Part shown: positions 36,105-45,657 of the stretch, piece after piece
Layout of the letters: the number at the start of each line of letters is the position of its first letter
How positions within the stretch are numbered: the first letter of the stretch is position 1
NCBI RefSeq assembly: GCF_900129635.1
Contig: NZ_FSRB01000002.1
Coordinates: 1,144,727 to 1,208,726 of the forward strand
Length of the DNA: 64,000 bases
Reading direction: 5' to 3'
DNA from: Singulisphaera sp. GP187
Lineage (GTDB): Bacteria > Planctomycetota > Planctomycetia > Isosphaerales > Isosphaeraceae
The notes under the pieces: model-generated
What the model saw: only the letters and a program-made list of their open reading frames with translations
What the model was told of the DNA's origin: nothing
Databases searched by the model: none
Translations under genes and position numbers: made by a program

Positions 36105-36854
36105 TCACTTTTCGGCCGGCTTGCTCTTTTCATCCTTCGGAAGCGGCTTCCCGTCGAGCAGCGCCATCACGTCTTTCTCAACCTCTTCGTAGGTGAATTG
36201 GTTGTTGGGGTCGTCCATGGTGTACCGTTTCACTTCCTTGCCGTCGGGACCGTAGATGAATACGGCCGGGATTGCACCAATGTTCAGTTTCTCGTAGCCG
36301 ACCCCCTGTTCTTCGTCGAGCAGGTAATTCGGGAAGGCCGCTTTCTTGGCGGTGAGGAAGTCGATGGCATCCTTGACCTGCTTGGGCTCGGCGGGGTCGT
36401 CGAACGAAAGCGAGGCCACGGAAAGGCCCTTATCGGCGAACTTCGCGTTCATCTCGACCAAGTGGGGGAAGTTTTCCTTGCAAGGAATGCACCACGACGC
36501 CCAAACGTCGACCAGGGTAAACTTCGCATTCTTGTTCGCCACCCGCTTGAGAAACTCGTCGAACTTGACCGGTTCGAGCTTGGCCGCTCCTGCCGTCGCA
36601 GCCACCTCGACCTTGGACGTGGCGTCAGTTTCGGCCGGAGTGGTGACCTCGGCCTTTTCCGGCGCTGGCGACGCATCCGTGGTTGGCACGGCGGGCGCAA
36701 CCTGTGCGGTTTCGGACGGAGTGGATGTTGGTGCCGTCGACGCGTTGGTTGCGGGGGCAGGCGTGGCACTTGGGTCGGACGACTCGCCGCAACCCGCGAG
36801 TGCCAGTGCGAGTCCCAGGAGGGGGCGGTGGGATGCGCGAAGGATTGAGTTCAT
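36105..36854 (-). CDS. TlpA-type thioredoxin-fold lipoprotein
   Basis: A 249-residue protein: MNSILRASHRPLLGLALALA, then GCGES, give a lipobox (LAGC). Residues 25-95 form a Pro/Ala/Thr linker. The thioredoxin domain has VDVWASWCIPCKENFPHL, with the active-site WCIPC, and IPAVFIYGPDGKEV with the cis-Pro. It probably reduces disulfides or supports cytochrome maturation outside the membrane, and DsbD is a likely electron source. The C terminus is a Lys-rich tail. Confidence 0.88.
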   Translation of the reverse strand: MNSILRASHRPLLGLALALAGCGESSDPSATPAPATNASTAPTSTPSETAQVAPAVPTTDASPAPEKAEVTTPAETDATSKVEVAATAGAAKLEPVKFDEFLKRVANKNAKFTLVDVWASWCIPCKENFPHLVEMNAKFADKGLSVASLSFDDPAEPKQVKDAIDFLTAKKAAFPNYLLDEEQGVGYEKLNIGAIPAVFIYGPDGKEVKRYTMDDPNNQFTYEEVEKDVMALLDGKPLPKDEKSKPAEK

Positions 36855-36999
36855 GATGTTTCCCTCCCAATCATGATGGAGCCGGTTTGTGAAGTGGCGA
36901 GGTTTTCCGCTTCGCTCCGCTCGCGGTGCGGAACGACTCAGGCTTAGGCTGGCTTTCTGGGGAGTCGGCCGGAGGTAGGTTGGGGTTGGTTCAGCGATA

Positions 37000-37040
37000 A
37001 AGCAAGCCGCCGCCGATGGGATGGATCGACGGCGGCCAGG
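37000..37040 (-). terminator. Possible terminator after the redoxin gene
   Basis: GCCGCCGCCGAT at 37006-37017 and ATCGACGGCGGC at 37024-37035 pair with one mismatch. Read on the minus strand the stem is followed by TTGCTTTAT, about 60 bases past the stop of the redoxin gene. Confidence 0.45.
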
Positions 37041-37093
37041 TTTGAGTCGGCCCTTGCGGGGCCCACGCTACGCTACGGGACGAGCGATCGGGT

Positions 37094-37708
37094 TCACTTC
37101 TTCTTGTTGTAGCCGATGCCGCAGCCGACGGCCCGGGTCTCGGCGATTTCAACCGACTCGCCCTTCAGGACGGAGTCGACCGCGTCGCGGACGTACTTCT
37201 TCTCGACACTCGCCTCTTTCGAGTTGTCATCGAACGCGCCGGAGTAGCGGATCGTCCGAGTCTTGTCGAGGACGAAGAACTGCGGGGTCCTGGACGCGCC
37301 GTAGGCTCGGCCGACATCCTGGCTCGCGTCGTAGCCGTAAGCGAAGGGGTAGCTCTTCTCCTTGACGCGTTCTTTGATGGCGGGGAGCCGGTCGGAGTCC
37401 ATGTCGTTGACGCAGACGGCGACGACCTTGACGTTCTTGCCCTTGTAGTCATTGGCGAAGTCAATGACGCGGTCTTCGTAGGCGGTGACCGCGGGGCAAT
37501 GGTTGGCGAGGAAGACGACAACCACCACGTCTTCTTTGACATCCCCGAGGCTCAGGGTCGTCTCTTTGTCGCCCAAGACGGCGGGAATGCCTGAGAAGGC
37601 CGGGGCCGCGTCGCCCGGGGCGACGGCCGAGTTGTACTTGCCGGCGCCGGCGAAGACCGGGCTCGCCACGAGGGTCAGGGCAGCCAGGCTCAAGAACATC
37701 TTGCGCAT
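37094..37708 (-). CDS. Secreted redoxin (AhpC/TSA-type) protein
   Basis: A 204-residue protein with a signal peptide (MRKMFLSLAALTLVASPVFA). The redoxin domain carries VVVFLANHCPAVTAYEDRV: this NHCP-x2-x-A/Y-EDR block replaces the usual thioredoxin CxxC and marks the 'thioredoxin-like, single CP' planctomycete group. YGASRTPQFFVLDKTRTIRY has the cis-Pro loop, and RAVGCGIGY near the end supplies a second Cys that could resolve the first. The ATG at 37708 begins the signal peptide. Role: peroxide or thiol handling in the periplasm. Confidence 0.87.
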   Translation of the reverse strand: MRKMFLSLAALTLVASPVFAGAGKYNSAVAPGDAAPAFSGIPAVLGDKETTLSLGDVKEDVVVVVFLANHCPAVTAYEDRVIDFANDYKGKNVKVVAVCVNDMDSDRLPAIKERVKEKSYPFAYGYDASQDVGRAYGASRTPQFFVLDKTRTIRYSGAFDDNSKEASVEKKYVRDAVDSVLKGESVEIAETRAVGCGIGYNKKK

Positions 37709-37792
37709 CGGTGCGAACTCCTCAAAGGGGAAGGATGAACCGAGTCGAGCTCTCGACGTGAAAGGCCGCTCACGGTTCCGAGCAGATTCCTT

Positions 37793-37824
37793 AAAGGGCC
37801 CCAGCCATCCCAAGGGGCCCCTTT
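37793..37824. terminator. Hairpin between ThuA-like and redoxin genes
   Basis: AAAGGGCCCC and GGGGCCCCTTTT pair with one bulged C, with A and T runs on the two sides, so it could end transcription in either direction. The rest of 37709-38015 holds no gene I can support. Confidence 0.4.
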
Positions 37825-38015
37825 TACCGCCGTGTCGGTGGTGTGACCTCAGCTTTTGGAGAAAACCGAGGATCCCGCAGTGGTAAGAGCGTCGAACGTG
37901 GCGGCACGATCCCATCTATTCCGAAACGTGCTCACCCTTTTCGTTCCCGATTATAAGGGGCCGTTCGGTCGAGTCAACGGCTTGGGAAGCTGACGATGGC
38001 CTCGACCGTTTGCGG

Positions 38016-38786
38016 TCAAGCCCGATGGCCCGCCCAGAGGACGGCGTTGCCGATCACCTTGCGGATCGAGGGATGAACCAGGACCGGGAAGGCGTCATGA
38101 CCGGGGCGGAGATAGACCACGCGTCCCTTATCGATCGTCCAGGTGAGTCCGCTCCGCATGGTTTCCCCCTGGTCCCAGGTGGAGACCAGGACGACCGTTT
38201 CGGGCGTGGGGACTTTGAACGGCTCGGCGAACATGTCGGTCTTGGCGATGGTGAACGGAGCGATGCCTTGCGCAATCGGATGATCGGGCGTTTTAATCGT
38301 GATGTGTTCGGGCTGGCCGTCTTCGCGCCAGCGGCCCGGCTCGCACGAGGTGCCCATCAATTCCCGGAACGGCTTGCTGGCACAGGCGGCGTGGAGCGCG
38401 ACGAACCCGAGTTGCCCGGCCGTGACGCGCTTGACGATGGCCGCGACCCGTTCGCGCGGTACGTCGTCGTGGCGGAGCCGGCCCCACCAGACGAGGACGT
38501 CGGTGTTGTCGAGTGTCTTATCATCGAGCCCGGAGCCGGGATCGCCCAGGCGGGCACGGACGACGTTCACGCCGTCGCGTTGGCCGAGATACTTGGCCAG
38601 GGCGCCGTCGATATCGTCGGGGTAGACCGATTTTTTCGCGGTTCCTTCGCACCAGACGCAGACCCGCAACGGGCGTTCATTCGGAGCCGCCTGGAGCCGA
38701 GACGAATTCCGTTCGCTCAGGAAACCGAGGGCTGACACTCCCGCCCAGGCCGTTCCGCGCACAAACGAACGACGATCGACCAGCAT
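38016..38786 (-). CDS. ThuA-domain (trehalose-utilisation-like) protein, Tat-exported
   Basis: A 256-residue protein starting MLVDRRSFVRGTAWAGVSAL, a twin-arginine signal. The ThuA fold (glutamine-amidotransferase-like) shows in RVCVWCEGTAKKSVYPDDI, TDVLVWWGRLRHDDVPRERV, LGFVALHAACASKPFREL and VYLRPGHDAFPVLVHPSIR. In planctomycetes ThuA proteins are common and tied to sugar metabolism; the reaction is not established. Alone on its strand between the redoxin and cdd genes. Confidence 0.85.
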   Translation of the reverse strand: MLVDRRSFVRGTAWAGVSALGFLSERNSSRLQAAPNERPLRVCVWCEGTAKKSVYPDDIDGALAKYLGQRDGVNVVRARLGDPGSGLDDKTLDNTDVLVWWGRLRHDDVPRERVAAIVKRVTAGQLGFVALHAACASKPFRELMGTSCEPGRWREDGQPEHITIKTPDHPIAQGIAPFTIAKTDMFAEPFKVPTPETVVLVSTWDQGETMRSGLTWTIDKGRVVYLRPGHDAFPVLVHPSIRKVIGNAVLWAGHRA

Positions 38787-38983
38787 CTCGTCAACTCTCC
38801 TTGCAAACGCTTCGCGTCCGGAACAGTCTCAGGTGGGCCGATTTCATCGCACGGTAGGCTCAGCCTCTCGGCGAGATCAAGTCGCGGAGAAGCGGAGATT
38901 CAGAGCAGGGTTGTCATGCTAACCTGTGGACCGCCGCTCACGCAAGAGCGTGCTGACCGAGCGGTATTGACATGTTGACAGGA

Positions 38984-39394
38984 TCAACGGCCGGACGATC
39001 CGCCGAGCCGGAACGCCAGCGGAAGTAACGCGCCCAAGGTGTACAGACCCGCGCCATCGACCGCGATCGGAAGCTCGGGACGAGCGAATTCGGCGAGGAC
39101 CTGGCGGCAGGCGCCGCAAGGCATCAATAAGCTTGGCTCGGCTCCGGCCGGAGCGTCGACACAGGCCAGGGCGAGTGCGTCGATGGCCGTCTCTCCCGCC
39201 AGGATGGCGGAAAAGAGTGCCGTGCGCTCGGCGCAGATGGTCAATCCGTAGGAGGCGTTCTCGATGTTGGCGCCGGTAAAGATCCGGCCCTGCGCGAGAA
39301 TGGCCGCTCCCACGCGGAACTTCGAGTACGGGCAATAAGCCGACCGGCTCGCCGCGCGCGCGGCGTTCATCAGATCATCCATCAGGACAGCCAT
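38984..39394 (-). CDS. cdd: Cytidine deaminase
   Basis: A 136-residue zinc enzyme that turns cytidine and deoxycytidine into uridine forms. AYCPYSKFRVGAAI is the N-terminal block; TICAERTALFSAI carries the zinc-binding Cys and catalytic Glu; MPCGACRQVLAEF carries two more zinc Cys. Its length is right for the homotetrameric type. The ATG at 39394 gives a normal family start. A TTG at 39448 would add 18 residues without support. Confidence 0.94.
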   Translation of the reverse strand: MAVLMDDLMNAARAASRSAYCPYSKFRVGAAILAQGRIFTGANIENASYGLTICAERTALFSAILAGETAIDALALACVDAPAGAEPSLLMPCGACRQVLAEFARPELPIAVDGAGLYTLGALLPLAFRLGGSSGR

Positions 39395-39518
39395 GGCATG
39401 ATGCTCGGCTGAGGTCGGAACGAATCCACGATCCGCGGAGCGTCGCAACCACCCAATGGGGCTGGCCGGACGCGCCGCGGAGCCGGGGATGACGGGACGA
39501 CTTGCTTGGCTGACGTCT

Positions 39519-40241
39519 TTACTGACCGCCGAACTTCACGTCCTGGATGTCTTCTTCGGGCGAATGCGGGATGAAGTGCCAGGAGATTTCGGTGGCCACG
39601 ATCTGGAGGAACTTGGTCCGGAACGCCGCTTTGCTCGCCCCCGCGCTTTCGGGGATCGGCCCGCGGATCGGGAAGACCGTGTCCTTGTAGGCGTCGTAGA
39701 TATTCTGCGATTCCTTGGGCTGGTCGAGGATCGGCTTTCCCTTGCTGTTCTTGGGATGAGCCAGCTCGAACGCCTGAATGTGGGTCTTCGAGTTTCCTTC
39801 GAGCAGTCCGGGACTGGTCGGGCTGGAGACCTGGAACGACTCGATCTCGAGGAAGATCACGATGTCGGCCTCGAAGGCCTTGGCCGCTTCGATCGGGTCG
39901 GTCCAGTCGGGATGGCCTTCGATCCAGGTCCAGGTCTTCTCGAGGTCGACCACCTGGATCTTCTTGACCTTCTCGCGGAACAGCTTGCCGACTTCACGAG
40001 CGACCTGGCGATCGAGTGACTGATACTCGGTCTGAGTGCCGGCGAGCGCGTGGGCGAGAATGACGACCTTCTTCCCCTTGAGATCGGTTTTGCACGGGGG
40101 AGGGATCGTGGGCTCGAACGGCTGAAGGAAATAGAGCACGGTTCGTGGATCACAGCCGGCGAGGGCCAGGAGCCCTGCGGTAGCGATCACGAAAGTGGCT
40201 GCGGCGCGTCGCGTCCTTGCGTGCGGCCGAGGGGTCTTCAT
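39519..40241 (-). CDS. Lipoprotein of unknown function
   Basis: A 240-residue lipoprotein with signal and lipobox (FVIATAGLLALAGC; Cys near 29). The mature part reads KKVVILAHALAGTQTEYQSL, VAREVGKLFREKVKKIQVVD and EADIVIFLEIESFQV, an alpha/beta pattern similar to periplasmic proteins that handle assembly or nucleotides, but I do not recognise it. GGGAGGG precedes the ATG. Its start overlaps the stop of the DUF2752 gene by 4 bases (ATGA), so the two are translationally coupled. Confidence 0.75.
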   Translation of the reverse strand: MKTPRPHARTRRAAATFVIATAGLLALAGCDPRTVLYFLQPFEPTIPPPCKTDLKGKKVVILAHALAGTQTEYQSLDRQVAREVGKLFREKVKKIQVVDLEKTWTWIEGHPDWTDPIEAAKAFEADIVIFLEIESFQVSSPTSPGLLEGNSKTHIQAFELAHPKNSKGKPILDQPKESQNIYDAYKDTVFPIRGPIPESAGASKAAFRTKFLQIVATEISWHFIPHSPEEDIQDVKFGGQ

Positions 40242-40684
40242 AACACCCTCCCTAAGAACAAGCGAAGTGTCCAGAACAATAGGCTCAAGGCCACGGTGGC
40301 CACGACGAGGCCGATGAGGGGCTGCTCCAGCGTTCGGAACCCGAGTGGCCGCCCCAGGGCCGCACAGGCGACCAGCCAGGGAATCAAGGCGACGCAAGCG
40401 GGGGCCAAAAGGCTCCCCGCGGGATTGGCCCGCCAGGACGAGTGGAACCGTCCCCGAACGGACCAAGCAAACGCCGTCGTCATCCCGCAGGTCGGACAGA
40501 GGTGGCCCGTGACCACCGAAAACGCACAGGGGGGGAGGCCGAGTTGAGTGTGCGTGCCGAAGCCGCGATCATCGGGCTTCAGCCAACGCGCGATCATCAA
40601 GACCACCATCAGCCCCACAGCTAAAATTATCAGGGCGCAACGGGTTGGCCGTCCCAACCGAGATCGCTCAAGCTGCCGATTCAT
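40238..40684 (-). CDS. DUF2752 small membrane protein
   Basis: A 148-residue protein with three hydrophobic segments (about 17-35, 90-115 and 120-145). Between the first two stands VVTGHLCPTCGMTTAFAW, the CPxCGxTxA motif of DUF2752, probably at the membrane surface. Function is unknown. It is coupled by a 4-base overlap to the lipoprotein gene that follows. Confidence 0.85.
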   Translation of the reverse strand: MNRQLERSRLGRPTRCALIILAVGLMVVLMIARWLKPDDRGFGTHTQLGLPPCAFSVVTGHLCPTCGMTTAFAWSVRGRFHSSWRANPAGSLLAPACVALIPWLVACAALGRPLGFRTLEQPLIGLVVATVALSLLFWTLRLFLGRVL

Positions 40685-40866
40685 GGTGGGCCGATCGGAC
40701 GAGATGACGTGATCCGAAGCGTACGCATGGGTCGAAACCCCAGACACATGACAGGTCGCGTCAACTTACCGGAGGTCTCGATTTGAGGCAAGAGCAACCG
40801 CGGGCCTGACCGACAGTCGGTTGAATCCGCCTACAACATCCAATGAACTTCTCGACACCCGCCTCG

Positions 40867-41532
40867 CTAGAGCTGCTCGACCCAGGCCTCGGCCTCGAGC
40901 GTGCAACTCTGCATCCGCCGCTCCACCTCCTGGCGGCAGGCCTCGATGGTTTCACGATCGGCGTCGGCCGGCACGTGGACCGCCTCGGGGACGACGCAGG
41001 CGGCCGGTTGGAACGGCCGGGGGACGGCGAACCGATCCCAACTCTTCGCCCGCCAAGGGTCGCGGAACGCCATGCCGACCCCGACGATCGGCAGCCCGGT
41101 CCGGCTCGCGAGGTAGGCTAGACCCTGGTGGACGTGCCGGCGCGGTCCTTTGGGACCGTCGGGGGTCACGCAGAGGTGGCCGCGATCGACCCGGCTGGTC
41201 ATCTCGCGGAGCGCCCGCGCTCCACCGCGAGTGGTCGAGCCCCGGACGACGCCGAATCCGAGCCGCTTGACCACCTGCGTGATCAACTCACCGTCGCGGT
41301 GGTCGCTGATCAGGATCTGCATCTCGGGCCAGGCCCAGAAGTAGGCGGGGAAGAGCATCACCTCGTGGAAGAATGCATAAATGTAGCGTTGGCCGGTTCG
41401 TCGCGCAAATTCGGGGTTGAGCGTCGGGTCCGCATACCGGAAGTGGAACGGGCAGGTCCCCACCAGCCGGCGGACCGTCCATGCGCCCGTGACGCCGACC
41501 GCACGGACCAAGAGCGGATGCTGAATTTTCAT
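40867..41532 (-). CDS. Lysophospholipid acyltransferase-like protein (DUF374 type)
   Basis: A 221-residue protein. YIYAFFHEVMLFPAYFW takes the place of the HX4D motif region, followed by ILISDHRDGELITQVVKRLG and GVVRGSTTRGGARALREM. CVTPDGPKGPRRHVHQGLAYLASRTGLPIVGVG is the acyl-acceptor part typical of DUF374 proteins. These proteins acylate lipid A-like or phospholipid precursors at the inner membrane. GGGAGGG precedes the ATG at 41532. Confidence 0.85.
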   Translation of the reverse strand: MKIQHPLLVRAVGVTGAWTVRRLVGTCPFHFRYADPTLNPEFARRTGQRYIYAFFHEVMLFPAYFWAWPEMQILISDHRDGELITQVVKRLGFGVVRGSTTRGGARALREMTSRVDRGHLCVTPDGPKGPRRHVHQGLAYLASRTGLPIVGVGMAFRDPWRAKSWDRFAVPRPFQPAACVVPEAVHVPADADRETIEACRQEVERRMQSCTLEAEAWVEQL

Positions 41533-41668
41533 CGGCCCTCCCTGGCCAGACTGATCCCCCGGAATGAGAGGGTGGCACCTCAACGGCCCGTTACCTTAGT
41601 CGGCTCGGCGATTTGCCGCCAGCGAGAAAGTTCGAGTCGTTGGCCTCAACCTCAGTCTTAGTCTCCGC

Positions 41669-42283
41669 TCAGGGAGGGCTCCCCGCCGCCAGGCCCGCGA
41701 AGGGGGCGGTGTTGGTTTCGGTCCGACAGGAGAACTCCCCGACGGGCGTGACCACCGCGTGCGTTTCCAGGGGATGATAGGTGGTGGCCATCCCTGGATC
41801 GCGGGCGTGTCGCAACCCCAACAGGGCAAGCGCGTCCTTCACCGCGCGGTAGGCGAACCAATAGCCGATCAGATTTGGTCCGGGCAAGGGGGCGAGAATC
41901 AGAGTGATGGGAGAGATGAGAATGTTGAACCCCAACCAGGGAAGATGGCGACGACGACAACGGGCCATGTAGTCGACCCAGTGGGCCTGCGCCTCCTCGC
42001 CTGACATTGTGGCCGGGTGGTACATCTCAATCGCCGAGGCCGTGCGCAGGCGGGCAAGCATCGACTCATCGTCGGGCATCCGACTCTGGAGCTTCTCCCA
42101 GAAAGCACGAACCCGCCCCGCCGGTCCGCGGTCCGCCTGCGACCATGCCGTTTTGAGGCTCTGGGCCTTGCGTTCGATCCAGCCGCGCAACCCATGATGG
42201 GGGGGATGCTCCTCCCGCGCGGCCGACTTCTCGGCGTGGAAGACCGCTTTCCCCTTCGTAGTCAGGTGGAGTTGGATCTTCAA
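41669..42283 (-). CDS. Membrane-associated protein of unknown function
   Basis: A 204-residue protein. I chose the TTG at 42283 (MKIQLHLTTKGKAVFHAEKS) because GAGGGGG lies about 7 bases before it. A charged, helical N-terminal half is followed by LPWLGFNILISPITLILAPLPGP (hydrophobic) and LIGYWFAYRAVKDALALLGL. The LPGPN...YW...YR part is reminiscent of mitochondrial K+/H+ exchange-related proteins, but that match is weak. No operon partner. Confidence 0.65.
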   Translation of the reverse strand: MKIQLHLTTKGKAVFHAEKSAAREEHPPHHGLRGWIERKAQSLKTAWSQADRGPAGRVRAFWEKLQSRMPDDESMLARLRTASAIEMYHPATMSGEEAQAHWVDYMARCRRRHLPWLGFNILISPITLILAPLPGPNLIGYWFAYRAVKDALALLGLRHARDPGMATTYHPLETHAVVTPVGEFSCRTETNTAPFAGLAAGSPP

Positions 42284-42534
42284 ATCGACACCCCCTCGTC
42301 CCTGCTTCGGGCCGGTTCCGCGAAGCCCTGCCCCGCAAGACTCGAACAGCCCTATTACGAAGGCTGCACGGAGCCGGTTCGTCGAATTCAAAACCATCCG
42401 ACCCGAGCCGTACCGGGACTACTCTTGCGAATCAGATGCCCAACTCGCCTTGGATTGGGGCCACTTGTCCACCATGGAGAATCAGTCGTGTCCGTCCTCG
42501 AGCCCATGGCGAATCCGTCACGCTCCTGTTTGGA

Positions 42535-45330
42535 TTAGCGGATCGTCACGAAATCATTATGGTTGAAGAGCACATGCACAAGGCTTTCTCGGGCCCGCTG
42601 CGCGGGGTCGGCGGCGGGCTTCACGGTGGTGGCCGGTCCGGAGGTGAATGGGTGGAGGCCCGCCTTGTCGGCAAGCCGACCGGCCTGTTCGGTCAGGTAG
42701 GTCTCGCAGGCGGTCCGCTCCTCGGGGGCGGGGGCGCGGCCGAGCACTCGTTGGAAGGCGGTCGTCACGAACGCGGGGTTATCCGCGCGGGCCGGGTCGG
42801 ACTGGAGCTCGCGGGAGATCGCCGCCGCCAGGAGCCTTGACTGTTCGAATGCGATCGGGCTATTCGCCAGCGCCAATGCCTGCTGCGGGACGACGCTCTC
42901 GGAGCGGCGGTAACAGGACGTTGCGTTGGCAGAGTCGAACAGCTTCAGGAATGTCACGCGCTTCTCCTTGGCGTGCCGGAAGTAGAGACTCCGACGTTTT
43001 GATGCGAGACCGGCGTTCGGGTCGAGGTCGGGCCCGCCCAGGTTTTCCTCGAGGTTGCCCGCCGCGTGCAGCAAGTTATCGCGAACCGCCTCGGCTTCCA
43101 TCCGCCGCGGGTTCATCCGCCAGAGCGATCGGTTCTCCGGGTCGTGTGCCAAGTTCGGGTCGTTCGACCCCGTGGCTGTCGACTGTCGGCGATAGGCCTC
43201 GCTCGTGACGATCAGGCGGTGGATCTGCTTCATGCTCCAGCCGTTGTCCATGAACGCATTCGCCAACCAGTCGAGGAGTGCGGGGTTCGAGGGGCGTTTG
43301 CCGTTGAGGCCGAAGTCGAATACGGTCGCGACCAGCGGGGTGCCGAAGTGTCGCAACCAGATGTGGTTGACGGCGACCCGGGCCGTGAGCGGATTCTCCT
43401 TCGAAGTCATCCAGTTCGCCAGAGCGAGCCGACGTCCCGTGCTCGTCGAGGGATAGACCGTGCCGAGGCTCACGTAGGTGGCGCTGCCGTTGTCGAGTGC
43501 GCCGCGTGCGGTGTCGAACGCTTTTTGAGCCTCATCCCGTTTCTTGAGGGCCGCGGCGACCGCGGCCTGCTTGGCGGGAAGGTCGACCGACTTGAGCGAC
43601 CGTTCCGGCCCCTTCTCCTTGGGGGTCTTGCCGGGTCGGAACGCAGCAGCGATCGGCGAGGCCAGATTGGCGTCGTTGAGTGCTTGCTCGGCGGCGAACC
43701 GGTCCACTTCGGCCTTGGCGACGGCGGCCGTTCGCTCGGCCCGCCCTGCCTCCAGGGCCAGACCGGGGGCGTCGGCGACGGGCGGGGTGGCGTACTTGGC
43801 GCGATCGGCGGCGATTTTCGCTTCGATGGCCGCGAGGTTGGCACGCGCCAGGGTCAGCGACCGCGACGCCAGTGCGGCGGCCCCCTCGGCTTTGCGGGTC
43901 GCCGTATGAGCCGACTTCGGATCAGGAGCAATCACCTCGAGCACGGCCGCATCGACGAGGGTCCGAACCGCCTTGGCCAGGGCGGTTCCTTGGGTGGCGA
44001 CCTCGGCCCTGGCTTGGGTCAGCGTCTCTTCCTGGACGAACGCACGCGCACCGGGATAGTAGGCCTGCGAGGGCAACGCGACAGCCTGGACCGGGAACTT
44101 GCCCTGGCTGAGGACCCGCGGGAGGCCGGGATCGAGCGGCTTCTCCTTCACCGGCCGCTTCTCATCGCCCCGCTCGAAGAGGAAAGTCGGCGACTTCGGG
44201 TCCTTGTCGTAGACGCGAACCAGGCCGTCCTTGAGCGGGTCGGGCTGGCCGGCGACCCGATCGGTGCGGACTTCGTGAGGTTCGAAGAAGGCGCGGAACT
44301 TGTAGTAGTCTTCGTGCGCGATCGGGTCGTACTTGTGGTCATGGCACCGGGCGCAGTTGATCGTGAGGCCCAGGAACGCTTTTGAGGTGTGCTCGACGAT
44401 GTTGTCGAGCCAGACGTTCCGGTTGAACTTGTACCAGTTCCGAACGAGGTAACCGGTCGCGCGCAGGGCCTCGGGATCGTCGGGCGCGGCCTCATCGGCG
44501 GCGATCATCTCGACGACCATCCGGTCGTATCCCTTGTCCTTGTTGAGTGATTCGACGATCCAGTCGCGCCAGCGCCAGATGTGGGGTTGGCTTTCACGGA
44601 CCTCCTGGTTGTAGCCGTCCCAGTCGCTGTAGCGCCAAACGTCCATCCAGTGCCGTCCCCAGCGCTCGCCGTAACGGGGGCTCGCCAGCAGGCGATCCAC
44701 GACCTTCTCGTAAGCGTCGGCCGAGGAATCCTCAAGGAAGGTGTGGAGCTCGGTCGGGGTCGGGGCCAGGCCGGTCAGGTCGAGCGCGATTCGACGGATC
44801 AAGGTTTCCTTGTCGGCGAGCGGTCCGGGGACGATCCCCTGCCCCTTCTGCTGGGCGGCGAGGAAGGCGTCGATCGGGTTGCTCTTGAGGGGGACGCCCG
44901 CTATCGAAGGGACGTCGGATCGAGCCGGCCGCTGAAACGCCCAGTGTCGGCGCGGGTCTTCCGGCTCGGCCTCGCCCGCGGGAGACTCGGCTCCCTGGTC
45001 GATCCAGGCCTTCAAGGTGGCGATCTCTTGGGCCGAGAGGGGCTCGCCTTCAGGAGGCATTTGCAAGCCGTCCGCCCCGGTGACGACCTCGATCAGGAGA
45101 CTCTCGGCACTCATGCCGGGGACGACCGTCGGCCCGCCGTCTCCCCCTTTTTTGATCCGCGCCGCGGTATCGAGCCTCAGACCGGCCTTCGCCTTGAGCA
45201 CCCCGTGGCAGGCCACGCACCGTTTGGTGAACAGGGGCTTGATCTCACGCGCGTAATCGACCGTTTCGGCCGCCGAGAGGATCCCAGGCAGCGCGAGGAG
45301 GCCGAGCCAGGTCACGAGCGTCGTCTTCAT
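42535..45330 (-). CDS. Planctomycete cytochrome c protein (PSCyt1-PSCyt2-PSD1)
   Basis: A 931-residue secreted protein. A signal peptide ends near AAETVDYA. The PSCyt1 haem site is KRCVACHGVLKAKAGLRLD (Cys38, Cys41, His42), with LQMPPEGEPLS as a likely Met ligand region. The PSCyt2 domain (DUF1549) contains TINCARCHDHKYDPI. A coiled, Ala-rich section around 450-610 precedes the DUF1553/PSD1 domain (NHIWLRHFGTPLV, LDWLANAFMDNGWSMKQIHRLIV). The role is unknown but probably redox or polymer breakdown in the periplasm. No DUF1501 partner is adjacent, which is unusual for this family. Confidence 0.95.
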   Translation of the reverse strand: MKTTLVTWLGLLALPGILSAAETVDYAREIKPLFTKRCVACHGVLKAKAGLRLDTAARIKKGGDGGPTVVPGMSAESLLIEVVTGADGLQMPPEGEPLSAQEIATLKAWIDQGAESPAGEAEPEDPRRHWAFQRPARSDVPSIAGVPLKSNPIDAFLAAQQKGQGIVPGPLADKETLIRRIALDLTGLAPTPTELHTFLEDSSADAYEKVVDRLLASPRYGERWGRHWMDVWRYSDWDGYNQEVRESQPHIWRWRDWIVESLNKDKGYDRMVVEMIAADEAAPDDPEALRATGYLVRNWYKFNRNVWLDNIVEHTSKAFLGLTINCARCHDHKYDPIAHEDYYKFRAFFEPHEVRTDRVAGQPDPLKDGLVRVYDKDPKSPTFLFERGDEKRPVKEKPLDPGLPRVLSQGKFPVQAVALPSQAYYPGARAFVQEETLTQARAEVATQGTALAKAVRTLVDAAVLEVIAPDPKSAHTATRKAEGAAALASRSLTLARANLAAIEAKIAADRAKYATPPVADAPGLALEAGRAERTAAVAKAEVDRFAAEQALNDANLASPIAAAFRPGKTPKEKGPERSLKSVDLPAKQAAVAAALKKRDEAQKAFDTARGALDNGSATYVSLGTVYPSTSTGRRLALANWMTSKENPLTARVAVNHIWLRHFGTPLVATVFDFGLNGKRPSNPALLDWLANAFMDNGWSMKQIHRLIVTSEAYRRQSTATGSNDPNLAHDPENRSLWRMNPRRMEAEAVRDNLLHAAGNLEENLGGPDLDPNAGLASKRRSLYFRHAKEKRVTFLKLFDSANATSCYRRSESVVPQQALALANSPIAFEQSRLLAAAISRELQSDPARADNPAFVTTAFQRVLGRAPAPEERTACETYLTEQAGRLADKAGLHPFTSGPATTVKPAADPAQRARESLVHVLFNHNDFVTIR

Positions 45331-45657
45331 GGCGATTCACCGCGGTTCGAGGAAGGAGGCCCGCGAGGGTGCAGAGAGCGTGAGTTCGCGGACTCGAGAC
45401 CCAGAGGATGGGCGAGCCCGCGCGGGATTGTTCACCGGGAACGGTCCGATCCTAACCCAAGACCTACGGCGCTACAAGAAAATGTGTCGACACCCGGAAT
45501 TGAACGGTGAACGTCTGATAAGGTAGGGTCGATTTTGTTCAAGGAGGAAATCGGCGATCGACGAGGAAAACTCGATCTCGGAAACGAAGTCCGTTCCTGC
45601 GGCCTAGGAAACTCGGACGATTGCGGTTAATGGAGTGCGAAACGATCGGAATCGTTC
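45331..45657. other. Intergenic region, nothing recognised
   Basis: About 330 bases upstream of the PSD1 gene. Its promoter should lie here, but I cannot pick hexamers with confidence. Confidence 0.3.
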
